Below, piece by piece: positions 15,550 through 30,072 of a stretch of 33,872 bases of DNA. A program made the translations under genes and the position numbers. Each line of letters opens with the position of its first letter. The first letter of the stretch is position 1. The stretch comes from Terriglobia bacterium. GTDB taxonomy: Bacteria; Acidobacteriota; Terriglobia; UBA7540. Where the stretch lies: positions 1-33,872 of the forward strand of contig JASHOS010000227.1 in NCBI GenBank assembly GCA_030040995.1. The letters are read 5' to 3'. The notes beneath the pieces were generated by a model. It was given only the letters and a program-made list of their open reading frames with translations. It ran no database searches and had not been told where the DNA came from.

Positions 15550-15939
15550 TCAGGCCGGAAATCGCACCAACACGACGTCGCCCTTGGCGAGCGCGGGTTC
15601 TGAAATCGGAAAGACCAGAAGTCCGCGCCCAAAGCACACCTTCAGCCGGAACAGAGTCGCAGCGCGCCACCCCTGACGCGCTGCCTGGAATTGCACCGTC
15701 GCGCCGTCATAATCCCTCAGGAATTTGCCCAGACGGTCGCGGTCCGCGGCATCGCGGTAGTGGAATATCACGAGACGCACTCCAAAGCGCGAGCTCGTTT
15801 CCGCCTCCATGACGCGGCATGCCAGAGTTTTTGGAGCGGCAGAAGGTTTGATTTCGGGTGAGGCTGCGACAATCAGCGCAACGAGCACGAGAACCGCAGC
15901 AAGAGCTCGGCGCCTTCTATTGTTAGTCAACTCTCTCAT
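15550..15939 (-). CDS. Small protein with N-terminal membrane anchor or signal sequence
   Basis: 129 residues on the minus strand. The start has GGAGGG about seven bases upstream. Residues 1-11 are basic (RRRR) and 12-27 hydrophobic (ALAAVLVLVALIVAAS), a signal peptide or anchor. The remainder is a small mixed domain with two Cys and a hydrophobic end (GDVVLVRFPA). I do not recognise the family. It follows the CbiX-like gene on the same strand at about 100 bases. It is probably exported or membrane-tethered. Confidence 0.6.
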   Translation of the reverse strand: MRELTNNRRRRALAAVLVLVALIVAASPEIKPSAAPKTLACRVMEAETSSRFGVRLVIFHYRDAADRDRLGKFLRDYDGATVQFQAARQGWRAATLFRLKVCFGRGLLVFPISEPALAKGDVVLVRFPA

Positions 15940-15991
15940 GCCAACCCTCCACGGACGGCGATTTTATTGCGTTGCCGCGAGCTCCGACTGG

Positions 15992-16010
15992 GGTCAGTGA
16001 TTTACTGACC
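15992..16010. terminator. Stem-loop downstream of the CbiX-like gene
   Basis: GGTCAGT (15992-15998), loop GATTT, ACTGACC (16004-16010) is a perfect 7-bp stem. It lies 30 bases past the stop of the minus-strand chelatase gene and ahead of the next minus-strand start. No clear T-run follows, so it may be a weak terminator or an mRNA-stabilising structure. Confidence 0.4.
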
Positions 16011-16039
16011 GAGCGAAGCTATAGCAAAGCGCTGTTCAG

Positions 16040-16438
16040 TTATGGCTTAGCCTTATGAGTGTCCTCGACCTCGCGAATCCGGTCGAGGATGAGCGAAGAC
16101 ATCATCGGGTGCCCTTCAAGGGCTTGGCCCACGTGAATCTCCAAATCCGGATACCGGCTCCGCTCGCCCGAAATAAGCGCAGGCAGATCGACGCGGAGAT
16201 GCACACCCATCGTCAGAAAGTAAGGAATCACGATAAGCCGGCGCACGCCAGCCCGGACAGCATCCTCGATTGCCATTGCAAGACCGGGTTGTGCCATCTC
16301 GAGAAAAGCCGCGCGAACGTACACGAATCCGCCAGCCTTCTCCACTTGCCCGGCCAAGGCCGCCACACCCTCATTAGCCTTCTCAATGCGGCTCCCGTGG
16401 GCAAACAGGATCACTCCAGTCTTTTTTTCGCCGATCAT
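16040..16438 (-). CDS. CbiX/SirB-type small chelatase
   Basis: 132 residues, the size of single-domain CbiX(S) proteins. Metal-binding histidines of the class II chelatase fold are visible: His14 in ILFAHGSR and a second His in PYFLTMGVHLRVDLP at about 72-86; AFLEMAQP is also typical. The enzyme inserts cobalt, nickel or iron into sirohydrochlorin or a related tetrapyrrole. The sequence alone does not say which metal, and no other cobalamin, siroheme or F430 gene is nearby. A TATAAT box lies at 16451-16456 on the minus strand, just before the start, but its -35 partner is unclear. Confidence 0.85.
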   Translation of the reverse strand: MIGEKKTGVILFAHGSRIEKANEGVAALAGQVEKAGGFVYVRAAFLEMAQPGLAMAIEDAVRAGVRRLIVIPYFLTMGVHLRVDLPALISGERSRYPDLEIHVGQALEGHPMMSSLILDRIREVEDTHKAKP

Positions 16439-16508
16439 GAATGGAAACTCATTATATTGCGGGCGCGGATGGACGGGAAGCAGTCAATTGAGGGACTGGA
16501 GCGCGTGG

Positions 16509-16805
16509 TTACTGCTTGAAGAGTGAATCAAACTTCTTCCGGGCGTTTTCTTCTCTTCGTGGCGTTCCCGACATGCCGTGAGGCAGCCGGGTGGAAGGGC
16601 GCAAGTAATCGCAGTAGTTCGCGGCCTCCTTGTCACGAACCCATTCCGCCTGAGGCTCAGAACATTGGTTGTGCTTGGAGACATCGTAAAAATCGCAGTT
16701 GCGGCAGGAATGCAGGTCCGATCCGCACTGGGGACACTCATCGCGGCTACCAATCCGTTCGCCCGGTTTTGTTTCAACGGTCGCGCCACACTTCCAACAA
16801 TTCAT
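16509..16805 (-). CDS. Small zinc-ribbon protein directly downstream of rpoC
   Basis: 98 residues. ATG 16805 lies four bases after the rpoC stop and begins the Cys-rich domain; a longer upstream frame would run inside rpoC. Cys are at 3, 6, 24, 27, 34, 37, 48 and 65: two CxxC pairs forming a zinc ribbon, a third CxxC, then N-x-C-S-E-P-Q-A-E-W-V and DKEAANYCDYL. The C-terminal 30 residues are charged and probably disordered. I know similar uncharacterised proteins from several phyla but no function. The position suggests co-expression with RNA polymerase. Confidence 0.8.
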   Translation of the reverse strand: MNCWKCGATVETKPGERIGSRDECPQCGSDLHSCRNCDFYDVSKHNQCSEPQAEWVRDKEAANYCDYLRPSTRLPHGMSGTPRREENARKKFDSLFKQ

Positions 16806-16809
16806 ACTT

Positions 16810-19800
16810 CTACTGCGGATTGGGCTGGTCCTCGTCAGAAAGTTCATTCGCGACCGCAGGAGCAGGCGGAATTTCAGCCTCAATCTCCGGCTCGGGCTCC
16901 GCTATCGGCACCTCCGGCTGCGGTGGTTCGACTTCAGTCAGCAACCGGAAGCTCCGGTAATGCTCCAATCCCGTTCCCGCCGGGATAAGCCTGCCCATAA
17001 TCACGTTTTCCTTCAAGCCGCGCAGTTGGTCCACGGCGCCGCGAATGGCTGCCTCGGTCAGCACCCGCGTCGTCTCCTGGAATGAAGCTGCAGAAATGAA
17101 GGAATCTGTGGAAAGCGAGGCCTTGGTGATTCCCAGCAGCAGAGGATGGCCTGTCGCCGCCTTGCCGCCGGCCGCCACCACGCGCTCGTTCTCCGCTCGA
17201 AACCTGAACTTGTCAACATGCTCGTCGAGCAAGAACTCCGTGTTTCCCACGTCCTCAACCTTCACCCAGCGCATCATCTGTCGAACAATCACTTCAATGT
17301 GTTTGTCGTTAATGTTGACGCCTTGGAGACGGTAGACTTCCTGGATCTCATCAACGAGATACTTCTGGAGCTCCTTTTCGCCCAGAACGGCGAGGATGTC
17401 GTGAGGATTTCGCGGTCCGTCCATCAAGGGCTCGCCAGCCTGAACCCGTTCGCCCTCCTGCACGGAAACGTGCACGCCGCGCGGGAGCAGATACTCTTTT
17501 GGTTCTCCCTTGGCGGGAACCACGACAATCTTGCGTTGACCCTTCAGAAATTCACCGTACCGCACCACCCCATCAATTTCCGAAATCACCGCCGTTTCGT
17601 GGGGGCGGCGCGCCTCGAAGAGCTCGACTACACGCGGCAAACCGCCTGTGATATCCTTCGTTTTTGTGGTTTCGCGCGGAATCTTGGCCAGTACGTCTCC
17701 GGGGCTCACGACGTCATCTTCCTGCACCATCAGGTGGGCGCGTGACGGAAGCAAATATTTCTTGGAACTAACCTTCGCTCCGGCCTTTGCGTCTGATTTC
17801 ACTGTCAGGCCTGGTTGAAGCTTCTCGTCCGGTGAATCGGTTACGACCCAGCGCGACAGGCCGGTTACCTCGTCCACCTCTTCACGAAGAGTGACGCCCT
17901 GCTCCAAATCCTTGAACTGGACTGCACCCCCGACTTCCGTCAGGATCGAGAAGGTGTACGGGTCCCATTCCACGATCAGGTCCCCGGGCTTCACCGGCGC
18001 CCCATCGGGCACCTTAATTTTGGCGCCGTAGACCACCGAGTTGCGTTCCCGCTCGCGTCCTTTTTCGTCCACAATGGCGACGGACCCATTTCGGTTCATC
18101 ACCACGAAATTACCATCGCGGTTTTGCACGACTTGCAGGCCGATGAATTTGACGAAGCCATTGTTACGAACTTCCAGAGAAGACTGCTCGCTCACACGGC
18201 TTGCTGCGCCGCCAATGTGAAAAGTGCGCATCGTCAACTGAGTGCCGGGCTCACCAATGGATTGCGCGGCAATGACGCCCACGGCTTCGCCAATCTCCGC
18301 GAGCTTGCCGGATGCCAGGTTGCGGCCGTAACAGCGAATGCAGACGCCGCGGCTCGACTCGCAGGTGAGCACAGAGCGTATCTTCACCTTCTCGATGCCG
18401 GCGTCCTGCACCTGCTGAGCTAAGTCTTCCGTAATTTCCTGATTCACTTCAACAATCGCGTTGCCTTCGTAGTCGGTGATTTGCTGGAGAGCGACGCGGC
18501 CCACGATGCGGTCGCGAAGCGGCTCAACTACCTCTCCCGCCTCGACGATCTGCTCCACGTCGATGCCATCGACGGTCCCGCAGTCATCCTCAGAGACCAC
18601 CACGTCTTGCGCCACGTCGACTAGCCGGCGTGTGAGATAACCGGAGTCTGCGGTCTTCAGCGCCGTATCTGCCAGCCCCTTGCGCGCGCCGTGCGTGGAA
18701 ATAAAGTATTGCAGCACGTTGAGCCCTTCACGGAAATTCGCTGTAATCGGGGTCTCGATGATTTCACCGGAAGGTTTCGCCATCAACCCGCGCATACCCG
18801 CAAGCTGCCGGATTTGCTGTTTCGAGCCGCGGGCGCCGGAGTTCGCCATAATGTAAATCGGGTTGATCTCACCAGCTTTATCCTGAGACTCCAAGGCCTG
18901 GAACATTTCGTCGGCCACCCGGTCGGTAACGTTCGACCAGATCGCAATGACTTTGTTGTACCGCTCGCCGTGCGTGATCGCGCCATCCTGGTATTGCTTT
19001 TCAACTTCAATGACTTCCTTTTCCGCCGCTTCCACCAGGTCCGCCTTGCTGGACGGAACCACAAGGTCATCAATCCCGATAGAAATGCCTGCTTTGGTTG
19101 CGTAAAGGAAGCCGAGATCTTTGATCTCATCCAGAAGCTGAACCGTCGTATCGAGACCGAAGCGCAGATAGCAGTAATTCACAAGCGCGCCCAAGCCCTT
19201 CTTGCGCAGCACCCCGTTCGTGAAGGGCATACCCTTCGGGAGGTGGTCGTTCAAGATCACCCGGCCCGCGGTGGTCTCGATAAACTGGTTCTTCACGGTG
19301 ATCGGCTCGGTGTGGAGCACGTCCTGATCGTCGTACGCGTTCTCCAGATCGATTACACGTCCGGTGTATCTCAGGCGAATCCGGGTGAGCGTTTCTATTT
19401 CTTTTGCGTCGAGCGCCAGCAGCATATCCTCGACGCTGGAAAACGAGCGCCCCTCTCCGCGGCTTCCCTTGCGCTCCTTCGTCAGGTAGTAGATGCCCAG
19501 CACAACGTCCTGGGTTGGGATCGCCAGCGGCTGGCCGTTGGCGGGGGAAAGGATGTTATGTGAAGAAAGCATAAGAACCGAAGCCTCAATTTGGGCTTCG
19601 GGTGAAAGCGGAATATGAACGGCCATCTGATCGCCGTCGAAATCCGCGTTGAAAGCCGTACAGACGAGGGGGTGAATCTTGATGGCTTTGCCTTCCACCA
19701 AGACCGGCTCAAAAGCCTGAATGCCGAGGCGATGCAGCGTGGGCGCGCGGTTGAGGAGCACGGGATGATCGCGAATCACGTCTTCGAGGATGTCCCAAAC

Positions 19801-21018
19801 CACAGGCTCCTGCCGTTCCACCATTTCCTTGGCTGCTTTGATCGTGGCGCATTGGCCGGACTGCTCCAGACGGTGGTAAATGAAAGGCTTAAACAGCTCG
19901 AGCGCCATTTTCTTGGGCAGCCCGCACTGGCGCAGCTTCAGTTCCGGACCCACGACAATCACTGAACGTCCCGAGTAATCCACCCGTTTGCCAAGCAGAT
20001 TTTGCCGGAAACGGCCTTGCTTGCCTTTCAGCGTGTCGGAAAGCGACTTCAACGGGCGGTTGTTAGTCCCCCGCAGGATTCTTCCCCGGCGCCCATTGTC
20101 AAACAATGCGTCGACGGCTTCCTGAAGCATGCGCTTTTCGTTGCGGATAATCACGTCAGGAGCGTGGAGTTCAATCAGCTTTTTCAGCCGGTTGTTCCGG
20201 TTGATCACTCGCCGGTAGAGATCGTTCAAATCCGAGGTAGCGAAGCGGCCCCCGTCCAGAGGCACGAGCGGCCGCAACTCCGGTGGGATCACCGGAATTG
20301 CATCCATAATCATCCACTCGGGCTTGTTGCCGGATTTCCGGAACGCCTCAACCACTTTCAGCCGCTTGGCATATTTCACGCGTTTCTGCTGGGAGGGATC
20401 CGTTTTCATCTTCTCCCGCAACTCTTGAGCGAGAGTTTCGATATCCAACCGCTTCAAAAGTTCCTTGATCGCCTCGGCGCCCATCCCGGCGCGAAATTTT
20501 CCCGCATAGTCCTGCTGAAGTTCACGGTAGCGATCCTCATTCAGGATGTCCTTCTCCTTGAGCGGGGCTTCGCCCGGATCGATCACGACAAAGGTCTCAA
20601 AATAGAGGATGCGCTCGAGGTCGCGCAGGGAAATATCGAGCAGGTGGCCGATTCGGCTGGGCAGTCCCTTGAAAAACCACACGTGCGAACACGGCGAGGC
20701 GAGCTCGATATGCCCCAGGCGTTCTCGGCGCACTTTAGAGAGCGTCACCTCGACGCCGCACTTGTCGCAGATCACTCCACGGTGCTTCATGCGCTTATAC
20801 TTTCCGCACAAACACTCCCAGTCCGTGACCGGACCGAAGATTCGGGCGCAAAACAGCCCGTCCCGTTCCGGCTTAAACGTGCGGTAGTTGATCGTTTCAG
20901 GTTTCGTCACTTCTCCGTGGGACCACGACCGGATCTTTTCCGGAGAAGCCAAACTCACGCGGATATTGTCAAATTCACCGATTAGGCTTACTCGGTCATA
21001 AGGGCTGCTTCGAAACAA
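16810..21018 (-). CDS. rpoC: RNA polymerase beta' subunit
   Basis: About 1,402 residues. The catalytic Mg-binding NADFDGD motif is near residue 455-462, the N-terminal zinc finger reads [20 protein letters not shown] and a second zinc site reads [14 protein letters not shown] bridge-helix/trigger-loop region follows. The start is set at TTG 21018 (protein [11 protein letters not shown], the usual family N-terminus), because AAGGAGG at 21025-21031 sits six bases upstream; an in-frame ATG at 21042 would place that site inside the gene. The last about 45 residues are an acidic Pro/Glu-rich tail. It follows rpoB by 90 bases and is almost contiguous with the zinc-ribbon gene downstream. Confidence 0.97.
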   Translation of the reverse strand: MFRSSPYDRVSLIGEFDNIRVSLASPEKIRSWSHGEVTKPETINYRTFKPERDGLFCARIFGPVTDWECLCGKYKRMKHRGVICDKCGVEVTLSKVRRERLGHIELASPCSHVWFFKGLPSRIGHLLDISLRDLERILYFETFVVIDPGEAPLKEKDILNEDRYRELQQDYAGKFRAGMGAEAIKELLKRLDIETLAQELREKMKTDPSQQKRVKYAKRLKVVEAFRKSGNKPEWMIMDAIPVIPPELRPLVPLDGGRFATSDLNDLYRRVINRNNRLKKLIELHAPDVIIRNEKRMLQEAVDALFDNGRRGRILRGTNNRPLKSLSDTLKGKQGRFRQNLLGKRVDYSGRSVIVVGPELKLRQCGLPKKMALELFKPFIYHRLEQSGQCATIKAAKEMVERQEPVVWDILEDVIRDHPVLLNRAPTLHRLGIQAFEPVLVEGKAIKIHPLVCTAFNADFDGDQMAVHIPLSPEAQIEASVLMLSSHNILSPANGQPLAIPTQDVVLGIYYLTKERKGSRGEGRSFSSVEDMLLALDAKEIETLTRIRLRYTGRVIDLENAYDDQDVLHTEPITVKNQFIETTAGRVILNDHLPKGMPFTNGVLRKKGLGALVNYCYLRFGLDTTVQLLDEIKDLGFLYATKAGISIGIDDLVVPSSKADLVEAAEKEVIEVEKQYQDGAITHGERYNKVIAIWSNVTDRVADEMFQALESQDKAGEINPIYIMANSGARGSKQQIRQLAGMRGLMAKPSGEIIETPITANFREGLNVLQYFISTHGARKGLADTALKTADSGYLTRRLVDVAQDVVVSEDDCGTVDGIDVEQIVEAGEVVEPLRDRIVGRVALQQITDYEGNAIVEVNQEITEDLAQQVQDAGIEKVKIRSVLTCESSRGVCIRCYGRNLASGKLAEIGEAVGVIAAQSIGEPGTQLTMRTFHIGGAASRVSEQSSLEVRNNGFVKFIGLQVVQNRDGNFVVMNRNGSVAIVDEKGRERERNSVVYGAKIKVPDGAPVKPGDLIVEWDPYTFSILTEVGGAVQFKDLEQGVTLREEVDEVTGLSRWVVTDSPDEKLQPGLTVKSDAKAGAKVSSKKYLLPSRAHLMVQEDDVVSPGDVLAKIPRETTKTKDITGGLPRVVELFEARRPHETAVISEIDGVVRYGEFLKGQRKIVVVPAKGEPKEYLLPRGVHVSVQEGERVQAGEPLMDGPRNPHDILAVLGEKELQKYLVDEIQEVYRLQGVNINDKHIEVIVRQMMRWVKVEDVGNTEFLLDEHVDKFRFRAENERVVAAGGKAATGHPLLLGITKASLSTDSFISAASFQETTRVLTEAAIRGAVDQLRGLKENVIMGRLIPAGTGLEHYRSFRLLTEVEPPQPEVPIAEPEPEIEAEIPPAPAVANELSDEDQPNPQ

Positions 21019-21108
21019 TTTGGGCCTCCTTGAAAGGAGCAAAAATGATATTGATGTGGTTCAGATTTCGCAAACGTGTTGCCTTCGAGCCAAGCCGCTC
21101 TTCCGTGC

Positions 21109-25767
<4,659 letters not shown>

Positions 25768-25898
25768 CCGTTCGACTCCTTGATGGAATTTGCTGAAGAT
25801 TTCTGCGTGATGGCAAAACACGCCTCTGGCGATTCGATGCGTCCACCCCCGGCGAGGATGTAAGCGCCGCACGAGAGAGCGAGTCTCAGACCCTGTTG

Positions 25899-25917
25899 GT
25901 CAGCCCTTGCGGCTGAC
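25899..25917 (-). promoter_or_regulatory. Hairpin in the rplL-rpoB gap, possible attenuator
   Basis: GTCAGCC, loop of five, GGCTGAC form a perfect 7-bp stem in the roughly 200-base gap between rplL and rpoB. In E. coli this gap holds a partial attenuator that lowers rpoBC expression relative to ribosomal proteins. Position suggests a similar role; no T-run is seen. Confidence 0.45.
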
Positions 25918-25974
25918 GCTCTCCCTCGACGACGAGCGACCACCGAATCGGCACCTGAACGCCGTTAGGCGTGT

Positions 25975-26361
25975 TCACTTCACTTCGACGGTCGCGCCAG
26001 CTTCGGTAAACTTTTTCTTAATAGCGTCGGCTTCTTCCTTGCCTACTCCCTCTTTCACCGGTTTGGGCGCGCCGTCGACAAGGTCCTTCGCCTCTTTGAG
26101 CCCGAGACTGGTCACTTCTCGAACCGCTTTGATCACGTTGATCTTGTTTGCGCCGACCGCCGTAAGCACGACAGTGAATTCCGTCTGCTCTTCAGCTGGA
26201 GCAGCGCCCGCGGCGGGCCCGGCGCCTGCTGCGACCATCACAGGAGCGGCGGCCGCCGCGCTTACTCCCAGGTCCTGTTCCAGCCTTTTAACGAGTTCCG
26301 CCGCCTCCAAAAGATTAAGTGCTTTGATCTCTTCAACGATTTTTTCCACCCGTTCTGACAT
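25975..26361 (-). CDS. rplL: 50S ribosomal protein L7/L12
   Basis: 128 residues. It has an N-terminal dimerisation helix ([20 protein letters not shown]), an Ala/Gly/Pro hinge at about 34-55 and the C-terminal factor-binding domain ([44 protein letters not shown]). It forms the stalk that recruits elongation factors. An AGGAGG ribosome site precedes the ATG. It is 42 bases after rplJ. Confidence 0.97.
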   Translation of the reverse strand: MSERVEKIVEEIKALNLLEAAELVKRLEQDLGVSAAAAAPVMVAAGAGPAAGAAPAEEQTEFTVVLTAVGANKINVIKAVREVTSLGLKEAKDLVDGAPKPVKEGVGKEEADAIKKKFTEAGATVEVK

Positions 26362-26402
26362 CGTGTCGTTTCCTCCTAAGGTTTGAAACCCTTATCTGTG
26401 TA

Positions 26403-26939
26403 CTAAACCTCTGGCGCGTCCTTAAACTTCTTTTGCTCCACGCCCTGTTGAACGACGTACGCCAGGTTACGGCCAACGGCGGACATGGCAGAGGCAACGC
26501 GTTGTGCCGGAGAATTAATGAGAAAGAGAATCTTCGAAAACAATGCTTCTCGCGACGGCAGCGTCGCCAGGGCATTCAAGTCCGCGAGGTTGATGACCCG
26601 TCCCTCGACCACTCCCGCTTTGAAAACCAATACCGCGTTCTCTTTGGCATAGGCCGTGATGGCCTTGGCTAGCGCTACGGGGTCCGCTGCTGTATAGGCC
26701 AAGGAAGTTGTTCCGTGCAGCTTCGCCGCCACCGCTTCCGCCGCGGTGCCTTGGGCTGCGCGCTCGATCACGCTGTTCTTCACCACTTTGTACTTCGCTC
26801 CGGCTTCGGCTAGCTTGCGGCGGAGCGCATAATCCTGGATTACCGTCATACCTTCGAAACCCGAGAGAATCACCGTTGGGGCGGCGGATAACTCCTTGCG
26901 CAAATCCTCCGCTTTCTGTTGCTTGATGTCCTTCTTCAT
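26403..26939 (-). CDS. rplJ: 50S ribosomal protein L10
   Basis: 178 residues from ATG 26939 (MKKDIKQQKAEDLRKEL); an upstream in-frame ATG at 27146 would run back into rplA. The protein anchors L7/L12 dimers on the ribosome: globular domain 1-135, then the stalk-binding C-terminal helix (NSPAQRVASAMSAVGRNLAYVVQQ). The gap to rplA is only 23 bases, too short for the classic L10 autoregulatory leader. Confidence 0.95.
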   Translation of the reverse strand: MKKDIKQQKAEDLRKELSAAPTVILSGFEGMTVIQDYALRRKLAEAGAKYKVVKNSVIERAAQGTAAEAVAAKLHGTTSLAYTAADPVALAKAITAYAKENAVLVFKAGVVEGRVINLADLNALATLPSREALFSKILFLINSPAQRVASAMSAVGRNLAYVVQQGVEQKKFKDAPEV

Positions 26940-26962
26940 AACAACCTCGCCTGTGGGTTCTC

Positions 26963-27649
26963 TTAAGCAGCCTCTATCGAAACAATGTCGATCGGAATGC
27001 CGGGTCCCATCGTCGACGAAACAATGATGCTCTTCACATACCGGCCCTTCGCGGTAGCCGGCTTGGCCTTCATCACACTGGCAATCAAAACGTGCGCGTT
27101 TTCCGCCAGCGTCGCAGCCTCGAACGACACCTTGCCGACCGGACAATGAATGATCCCCGTCTTGTCAACGCGAAACTCGACCTTGCCTGCTTTTACCTCT
27201 TTGACGGCTCGCGCCACGTCCTGGGTTACAGTGCCGGTCTTAGGGTTCGGCATTAGTCCTCTCGGGCCTAAGACTTTACCCAGGCGGCCCACAGACTTCA
27301 TCATGTCCGGGGTGGCGATCACCGCGTCAAAATCCATCCATCCCCCTTGAATCTTCTGCACCAAGTCCTCGCTGCCCACGTCATCAGCGCCGGCCTCCCG
27401 TGCTTCGCGTACTTTGTCGCCCGAGGCAATCACAATGACGCGCTTGGTTTTCCCCAAACCGTGCGGGAGAACGACCGTACCTCGAACCATCTGGTCGGCG
27501 TGCTTCGGATCCACCCCAAGCCGCATCGCAACTTCCACCGTTTCATCGAATTTTGCGAATGCCGCCTTCTTAACCAGCGGCATCGCATCCGGCAATGTAT
27601 ACGCCGGTTTGTCAACCAGTTTTCGAGCCGCCTCGAATTTCTTGCCCAT
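26963..27649 (-). CDS. rplA: 50S ribosomal protein L1
   Basis: 228 residues with the two-domain L1 pattern: [24 protein letters not shown] at the N-terminal, the [15 protein letters not shown] loop near 123-140, and the C-terminal [21 protein letters not shown]. It binds 23S rRNA at the L1 stalk and in many bacteria represses its own mRNA. The gap before it contains a palindromic element (27676-27776) that may form part of its leader. Confidence 0.97.
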   Translation of the reverse strand: MGKKFEAARKLVDKPAYTLPDAMPLVKKAAFAKFDETVEVAMRLGVDPKHADQMVRGTVVLPHGLGKTKRVIVIASGDKVREAREAGADDVGSEDLVQKIQGGWMDFDAVIATPDMMKSVGRLGKVLGPRGLMPNPKTGTVTQDVARAVKEVKAGKVEFRVDKTGIIHCPVGKVSFEAATLAENAHVLIASVMKAKPATAKGRYVKSIIVSSTMGPGIPIDIVSIEAA

Positions 27650-27675
27650 ATTTAAACCCTCTCTTGAAAATCTCT

Positions 27676-27776
27676 ATCCGCAGATTGCGCAGAGCAGTCC
27701 GCATATCCCATAGGTGACACAAAACCACGAAGCCAAGCCCAGACGGGTTTAGAACAGGTCTGGGTAATCTGCGGAT
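27676..27776. repeat. 101-bp palindromic element in the rplK-rplA gap
   Basis: ATCCGCAGATT (27676-27686) and its exact complement AATCTGCGGAT (27766-27776) bound the element. Inside, CCCAGAC (27738-27744) and GTCTGGG (27758-27764) form a 7-bp hairpin. The right arm touches the rplK stop codon. The symmetry suggests a small mobile palindrome or an RNA structure controlling rplA; both are possible. Confidence 0.6.
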
Positions 27777-28207
27777 TAATTCGTGACCTCAATTCCCATG
27801 CTGCGCGCCGTTCCCTTCACCGTCGCAATTGCGGCGCTCAGGCTCTGAGCGTTCAGATCCTGAAGCTTTGTTTTCGCAATGTCGTCGACTTGTTTTTGGG
27901 TAACCTTGCCTACCTTACTTTTGTTCGGCTCACCTGAACCCTTGGCGATACCCGCGGCTCGCTTGAGCAGAATCGATGCCGGGGGCGTTTTGGTGATAAA
28001 GGAGAAGGTTCGGTCTTGATACACAGTAATCACCACTGGAATGATCAGCCCTTCTTGGTCCTTGGCAGAGGTCTTAGCATTAAACGCCTTGCAGAACTCC
28101 ATGATGTTGACTCCGTGCTGGCCGAGCGCCGGTCCAACCGGAGGCGCGGGGGTTGCCTTGCCTGCCGGAATCTGAAGTTTCACCATCGCTGATACTTTCT
28201 TGGCCAT
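27776..28207 (-). CDS. rplK: 50S ribosomal protein L11
   Basis: 143 residues with the invariant [33 protein letters not shown] stretch in the N-terminal domain and the rRNA-binding C-terminal domain ([31 protein letters not shown]). It forms the GTPase-associated centre. Its start overlaps the nusG stop by one base (TAATG), so translation is coupled. Confidence 0.97.
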   Translation of the reverse strand: MAKKVSAMVKLQIPAGKATPAPPVGPALGQHGVNIMEFCKAFNAKTSAKDQEGLIIPVVITVYQDRTFSFITKTPPASILLKRAAGIAKGSGEPNKSKVGKVTQKQVDDIAKTKLQDLNAQSLSAAIATVKGTARSMGIEVTN

Positions 28208-28737
28208 TAGCCCTTCTCCACCTGATAGAAGTCAAGCTCAACCGGGGTCGAGCGCCCGAAGATGGTTACCATAACGCGCAGGGTTGAGCGGTCGTCGTTG
28301 ATTTCCTCAACCAGGCCCGTGAAATCCTTGAACGGTCCTTCGTTGATCTTGACGCTTTCCCCTCTTTCAAATTTGAGCTTCGGCTTGGGATGCTCTGCAG
28401 CCACCTCGATGCGGTGGACAATGCGATCCACTTCTTCGCTCGTCAGTGGAGTGGGCCTCTGACCCGACCCCACGAAGCCGGTGACTCGCGGAGTTGATCG
28501 CACCAGGTGCCAGGTTTCGTTGTTCATCTCAATTTCGACCAGCACGTAGCCGGGATAAAACAACTTCTGCGCAACGACTTTTTTTCCCTGACGTACTTCG
28601 ACCACATCTTCGCTCGGCACCAGAATGTCCCCGATGCGGTCTCTCAGCCCCGCCGCTTCAACTCTGCTTCGCAACGTTTCCGCGACTTTTTTTTCAAATC
28701 CGGAATAGGTGTGGATAATGTACCAATTCTTGGACAT
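28207..28737 (-). CDS. nusG: Transcription termination/antitermination factor NusG
   Basis: 176 residues from ATG 28737 ([20 protein letters not shown]); a longer frame upstream crosses secE sequence and is not used. The NGN domain (1-120) contains [30 protein letters not shown], and the C-terminal KOW domain contains [24 protein letters not shown]. It couples RNA polymerase to Rho or the ribosome. The order secE-nusG-rplK is the widespread one. Confidence 0.96.
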   Translation of the reverse strand: MSKNWYIIHTYSGFEKKVAETLRSRVEAAGLRDRIGDILVPSEDVVEVRQGKKVVAQKLFYPGYVLVEIEMNNETWHLVRSTPRVTGFVGSGQRPTPLTSEEVDRIVHRIEVAAEHPKPKLKFERGESVKINEGPFKDFTGLVEEINDDRSTLRVMVTIFGRSTPVELDFYQVEKG

Positions 28738-28799
28738 GCTCGTCTTGTCTGCTAGAGATTCCAGGCGGAAGATTCCCGTGAAGGTGGCCTTTCTTAACC

Positions 28800-29033
28800 C
28801 TAAGGGCGGTGCAACAGATAATTCATTGTGTGGAATATTAAACGCGAAAAACTCTGATCGCAGACGTAAAAGAAAGCAGCAAACGCAAAGGTCGTGATCA
28901 GCACCATGATCGTAGTGCCATAGACCTCCTGTTTGCCGGGCCAGGTCACGCGCTTCATCTCGACCTTCACTTCCTGGTAGTAGTCGCGCAGCCGCTCCCA
29001 TGTCCCTCGCTGAATGGTAATCTCGTCTGCCAT
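28800..29033 (-). CDS. secE: Preprotein translocase subunit SecE
   Basis: 77 residues, the short single-helix form. The amphipathic segment [24 protein letters not shown] is diagnostic, followed by one membrane helix ([19 protein letters not shown], about 43-61). It stabilises SecY in the inner-membrane translocon. It follows tRNA-Trp and precedes nusG, as in most bacteria. Confidence 0.95.
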   Translation of the reverse strand: MADEITIQRGTWERLRDYYQEVKVEMKRVTWPGKQEVYGTTIMVLITTFAFAAFFYVCDQSFSRLIFHTMNYLLHRP

Positions 29034-29115
29034 GGCCCGAATCTTAGCTCCGGCTTCCTCTGTTTTGATTTCTCTTTTCTAGCTTCTTTGCATCCCGCCC
29101 CATGCAGAATTCAGA

Positions 29116-29191
29116 TGGCAGGGGCGGAGGGATTCGAACCCCCACGACCGGTTTTGGAGACCGGCAGTCTAGCCGTTAAACTTACGCCCCT
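29116..29191 (-). tRNA. tRNA-Trp (anticodon CCA)
   Basis: Read on the minus strand, acceptor AGGGGCG pairs with CGCCCCT, the anticodon arm is CCGGT-CT-CCA-AA-ACCGG with anticodon at 29155-29157, and the T arm contains GGTTCGAATCC. The 3' CCA is encoded (29116-29118). It lies between rpmG and secE, a common position for this tRNA. Confidence 0.93.
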
Positions 29192-29265
29192 TGATTTGAA
29201 GGACGATTGCTGCAGCCGTCATCCCGGCCCGGAGAAGCCCACCGGTTTTCCGGCTCGCACGGGCT

Positions 29266-29415
29266 TTACTTCACTTCTTTATGACTCTTGTGGCGCCGGC
29301 ACGCCGGGCAGAATTTCTTCAGTTCGAGCCGGTCCTGGTTTTTTTTCTTGTTCTTTGTTGTCGTGTAATTTCGGTTTTTGCAATCCGTGCATTGTAGAGT
29401 GATGATTTCACGCAT
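29266..29415 (-). CDS. rpmG: 50S ribosomal protein L33, zinc-binding form
   Basis: 49 residues from ATG 29415: [20 protein letters not shown], then KNKKK, and [17 protein letters not shown] at the end. Both CxxC pairs (CTDC, CPAC) are present, so this is the zinc-binding C+ paralogue. It lies between tRNA-Thr and tRNA-Trp, its usual place. Confidence 0.93.
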   Translation of the reverse strand: MREIITLQCTDCKNRNYTTTKNKKKNQDRLELKKFCPACRRHKSHKEVK

Positions 29416-29584
29416 AAATCTTGAAGTTAGGTCAAAGACCTCCAAGTCATCGAGGATTCAATCGCTGCAATTTGAGACCGCTCTTGAGGACAAAATCTCC
29501 CAGACTGGCATTGCCTCCTGGTTCCGGGCCAAAGATAGCCGCGGCATAATATGAACCAGGCTCTAGTTGTGTTGAGCTTTTTCA
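29416..29584 (-). other. 5' leader of rpmG; no gene
   Basis: The stretch between the rpmG start and the promoter at 29585 holds no reading frame or strong hairpin that I can support. The space from tRNA-Thr to rpmG, where tuf lies in many bacteria, has no tuf sequence. Confidence 0.6.
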
Positions 29585-29612
29585 ATTATAGCAGGTTTTA
29601 AGAAAATGTGAA
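29585..29612 (-). promoter_or_regulatory. Sigma-70-type promoter for rpmG-trpT-secE-nusG-rpl-rpo
   Basis: On the minus strand TTCACA (29607-29612) and TATAAT (29585-29590) are separated by 16 bp, with an AT-rich surround. It faces the rpmG-tRNA-Trp-secE-nusG block, about 170 bases upstream of the rpmG start. A perfect -10 and near-consensus -35 make this a good candidate for the main promoter of the block. Confidence 0.65.
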
Positions 29613-29711
29613 GCAGCTTTTGTGCCAAACGCCCGCCCGTTTTCCCCAACTCCCCTCAGCGCTCCTCGAAACCGGCTAAGCTCTTGAAATTGCCTCAGAT
29701 CCCCTACGTTC

Positions 29712-29787
<76 letters not shown>

Positions 29788-29850
29788 CCACAAAGAAGCG
29801 GTCAGTTATCAGCAGTCAGCCAAAGTGCTGCAAACGCTGAGTGCTTTTGC

Positions 29851-29925
29851 TGGAGCGGGAGGCGGGATTCGAACCCGCGACCAACGGCTTGGAAGGCCGT
29901 GACTCTACCCCTGAGTTACTCCCGC
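29851..29925 (-). tRNA. tRNA-Gly (anticodon UCC)
   Basis: On the minus strand acceptor GCGGGAG/CTCCCGC, anticodon arm CGGCCT-TCC-AAGCCG with anticodon at 29891-29893, T arm GGTTCGAATCC, encoded CCA. Third gene of the cluster. Confidence 0.95.
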
Positions 29926-30072
29926 CACGTATTTTCGATTGACGATTGGGGATTGCCGATTAGCCCACATTCCAAAGCTTCCGGCAACCTGCATGCTCCC
30001 GCAACCGCAGCTACTAGCGAAAAGCGGCGACTGAAGAGTTTGTTTCCGGCTCGTCACTTCTCACTGTTTCTC

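Noticed and set aside
26940-26962. L10 autoregulatory leader between rplA and rplJ
   Set aside because: The gap is only 23 bases, too short for the known leader fold; any L10 control would have to act elsewhere.
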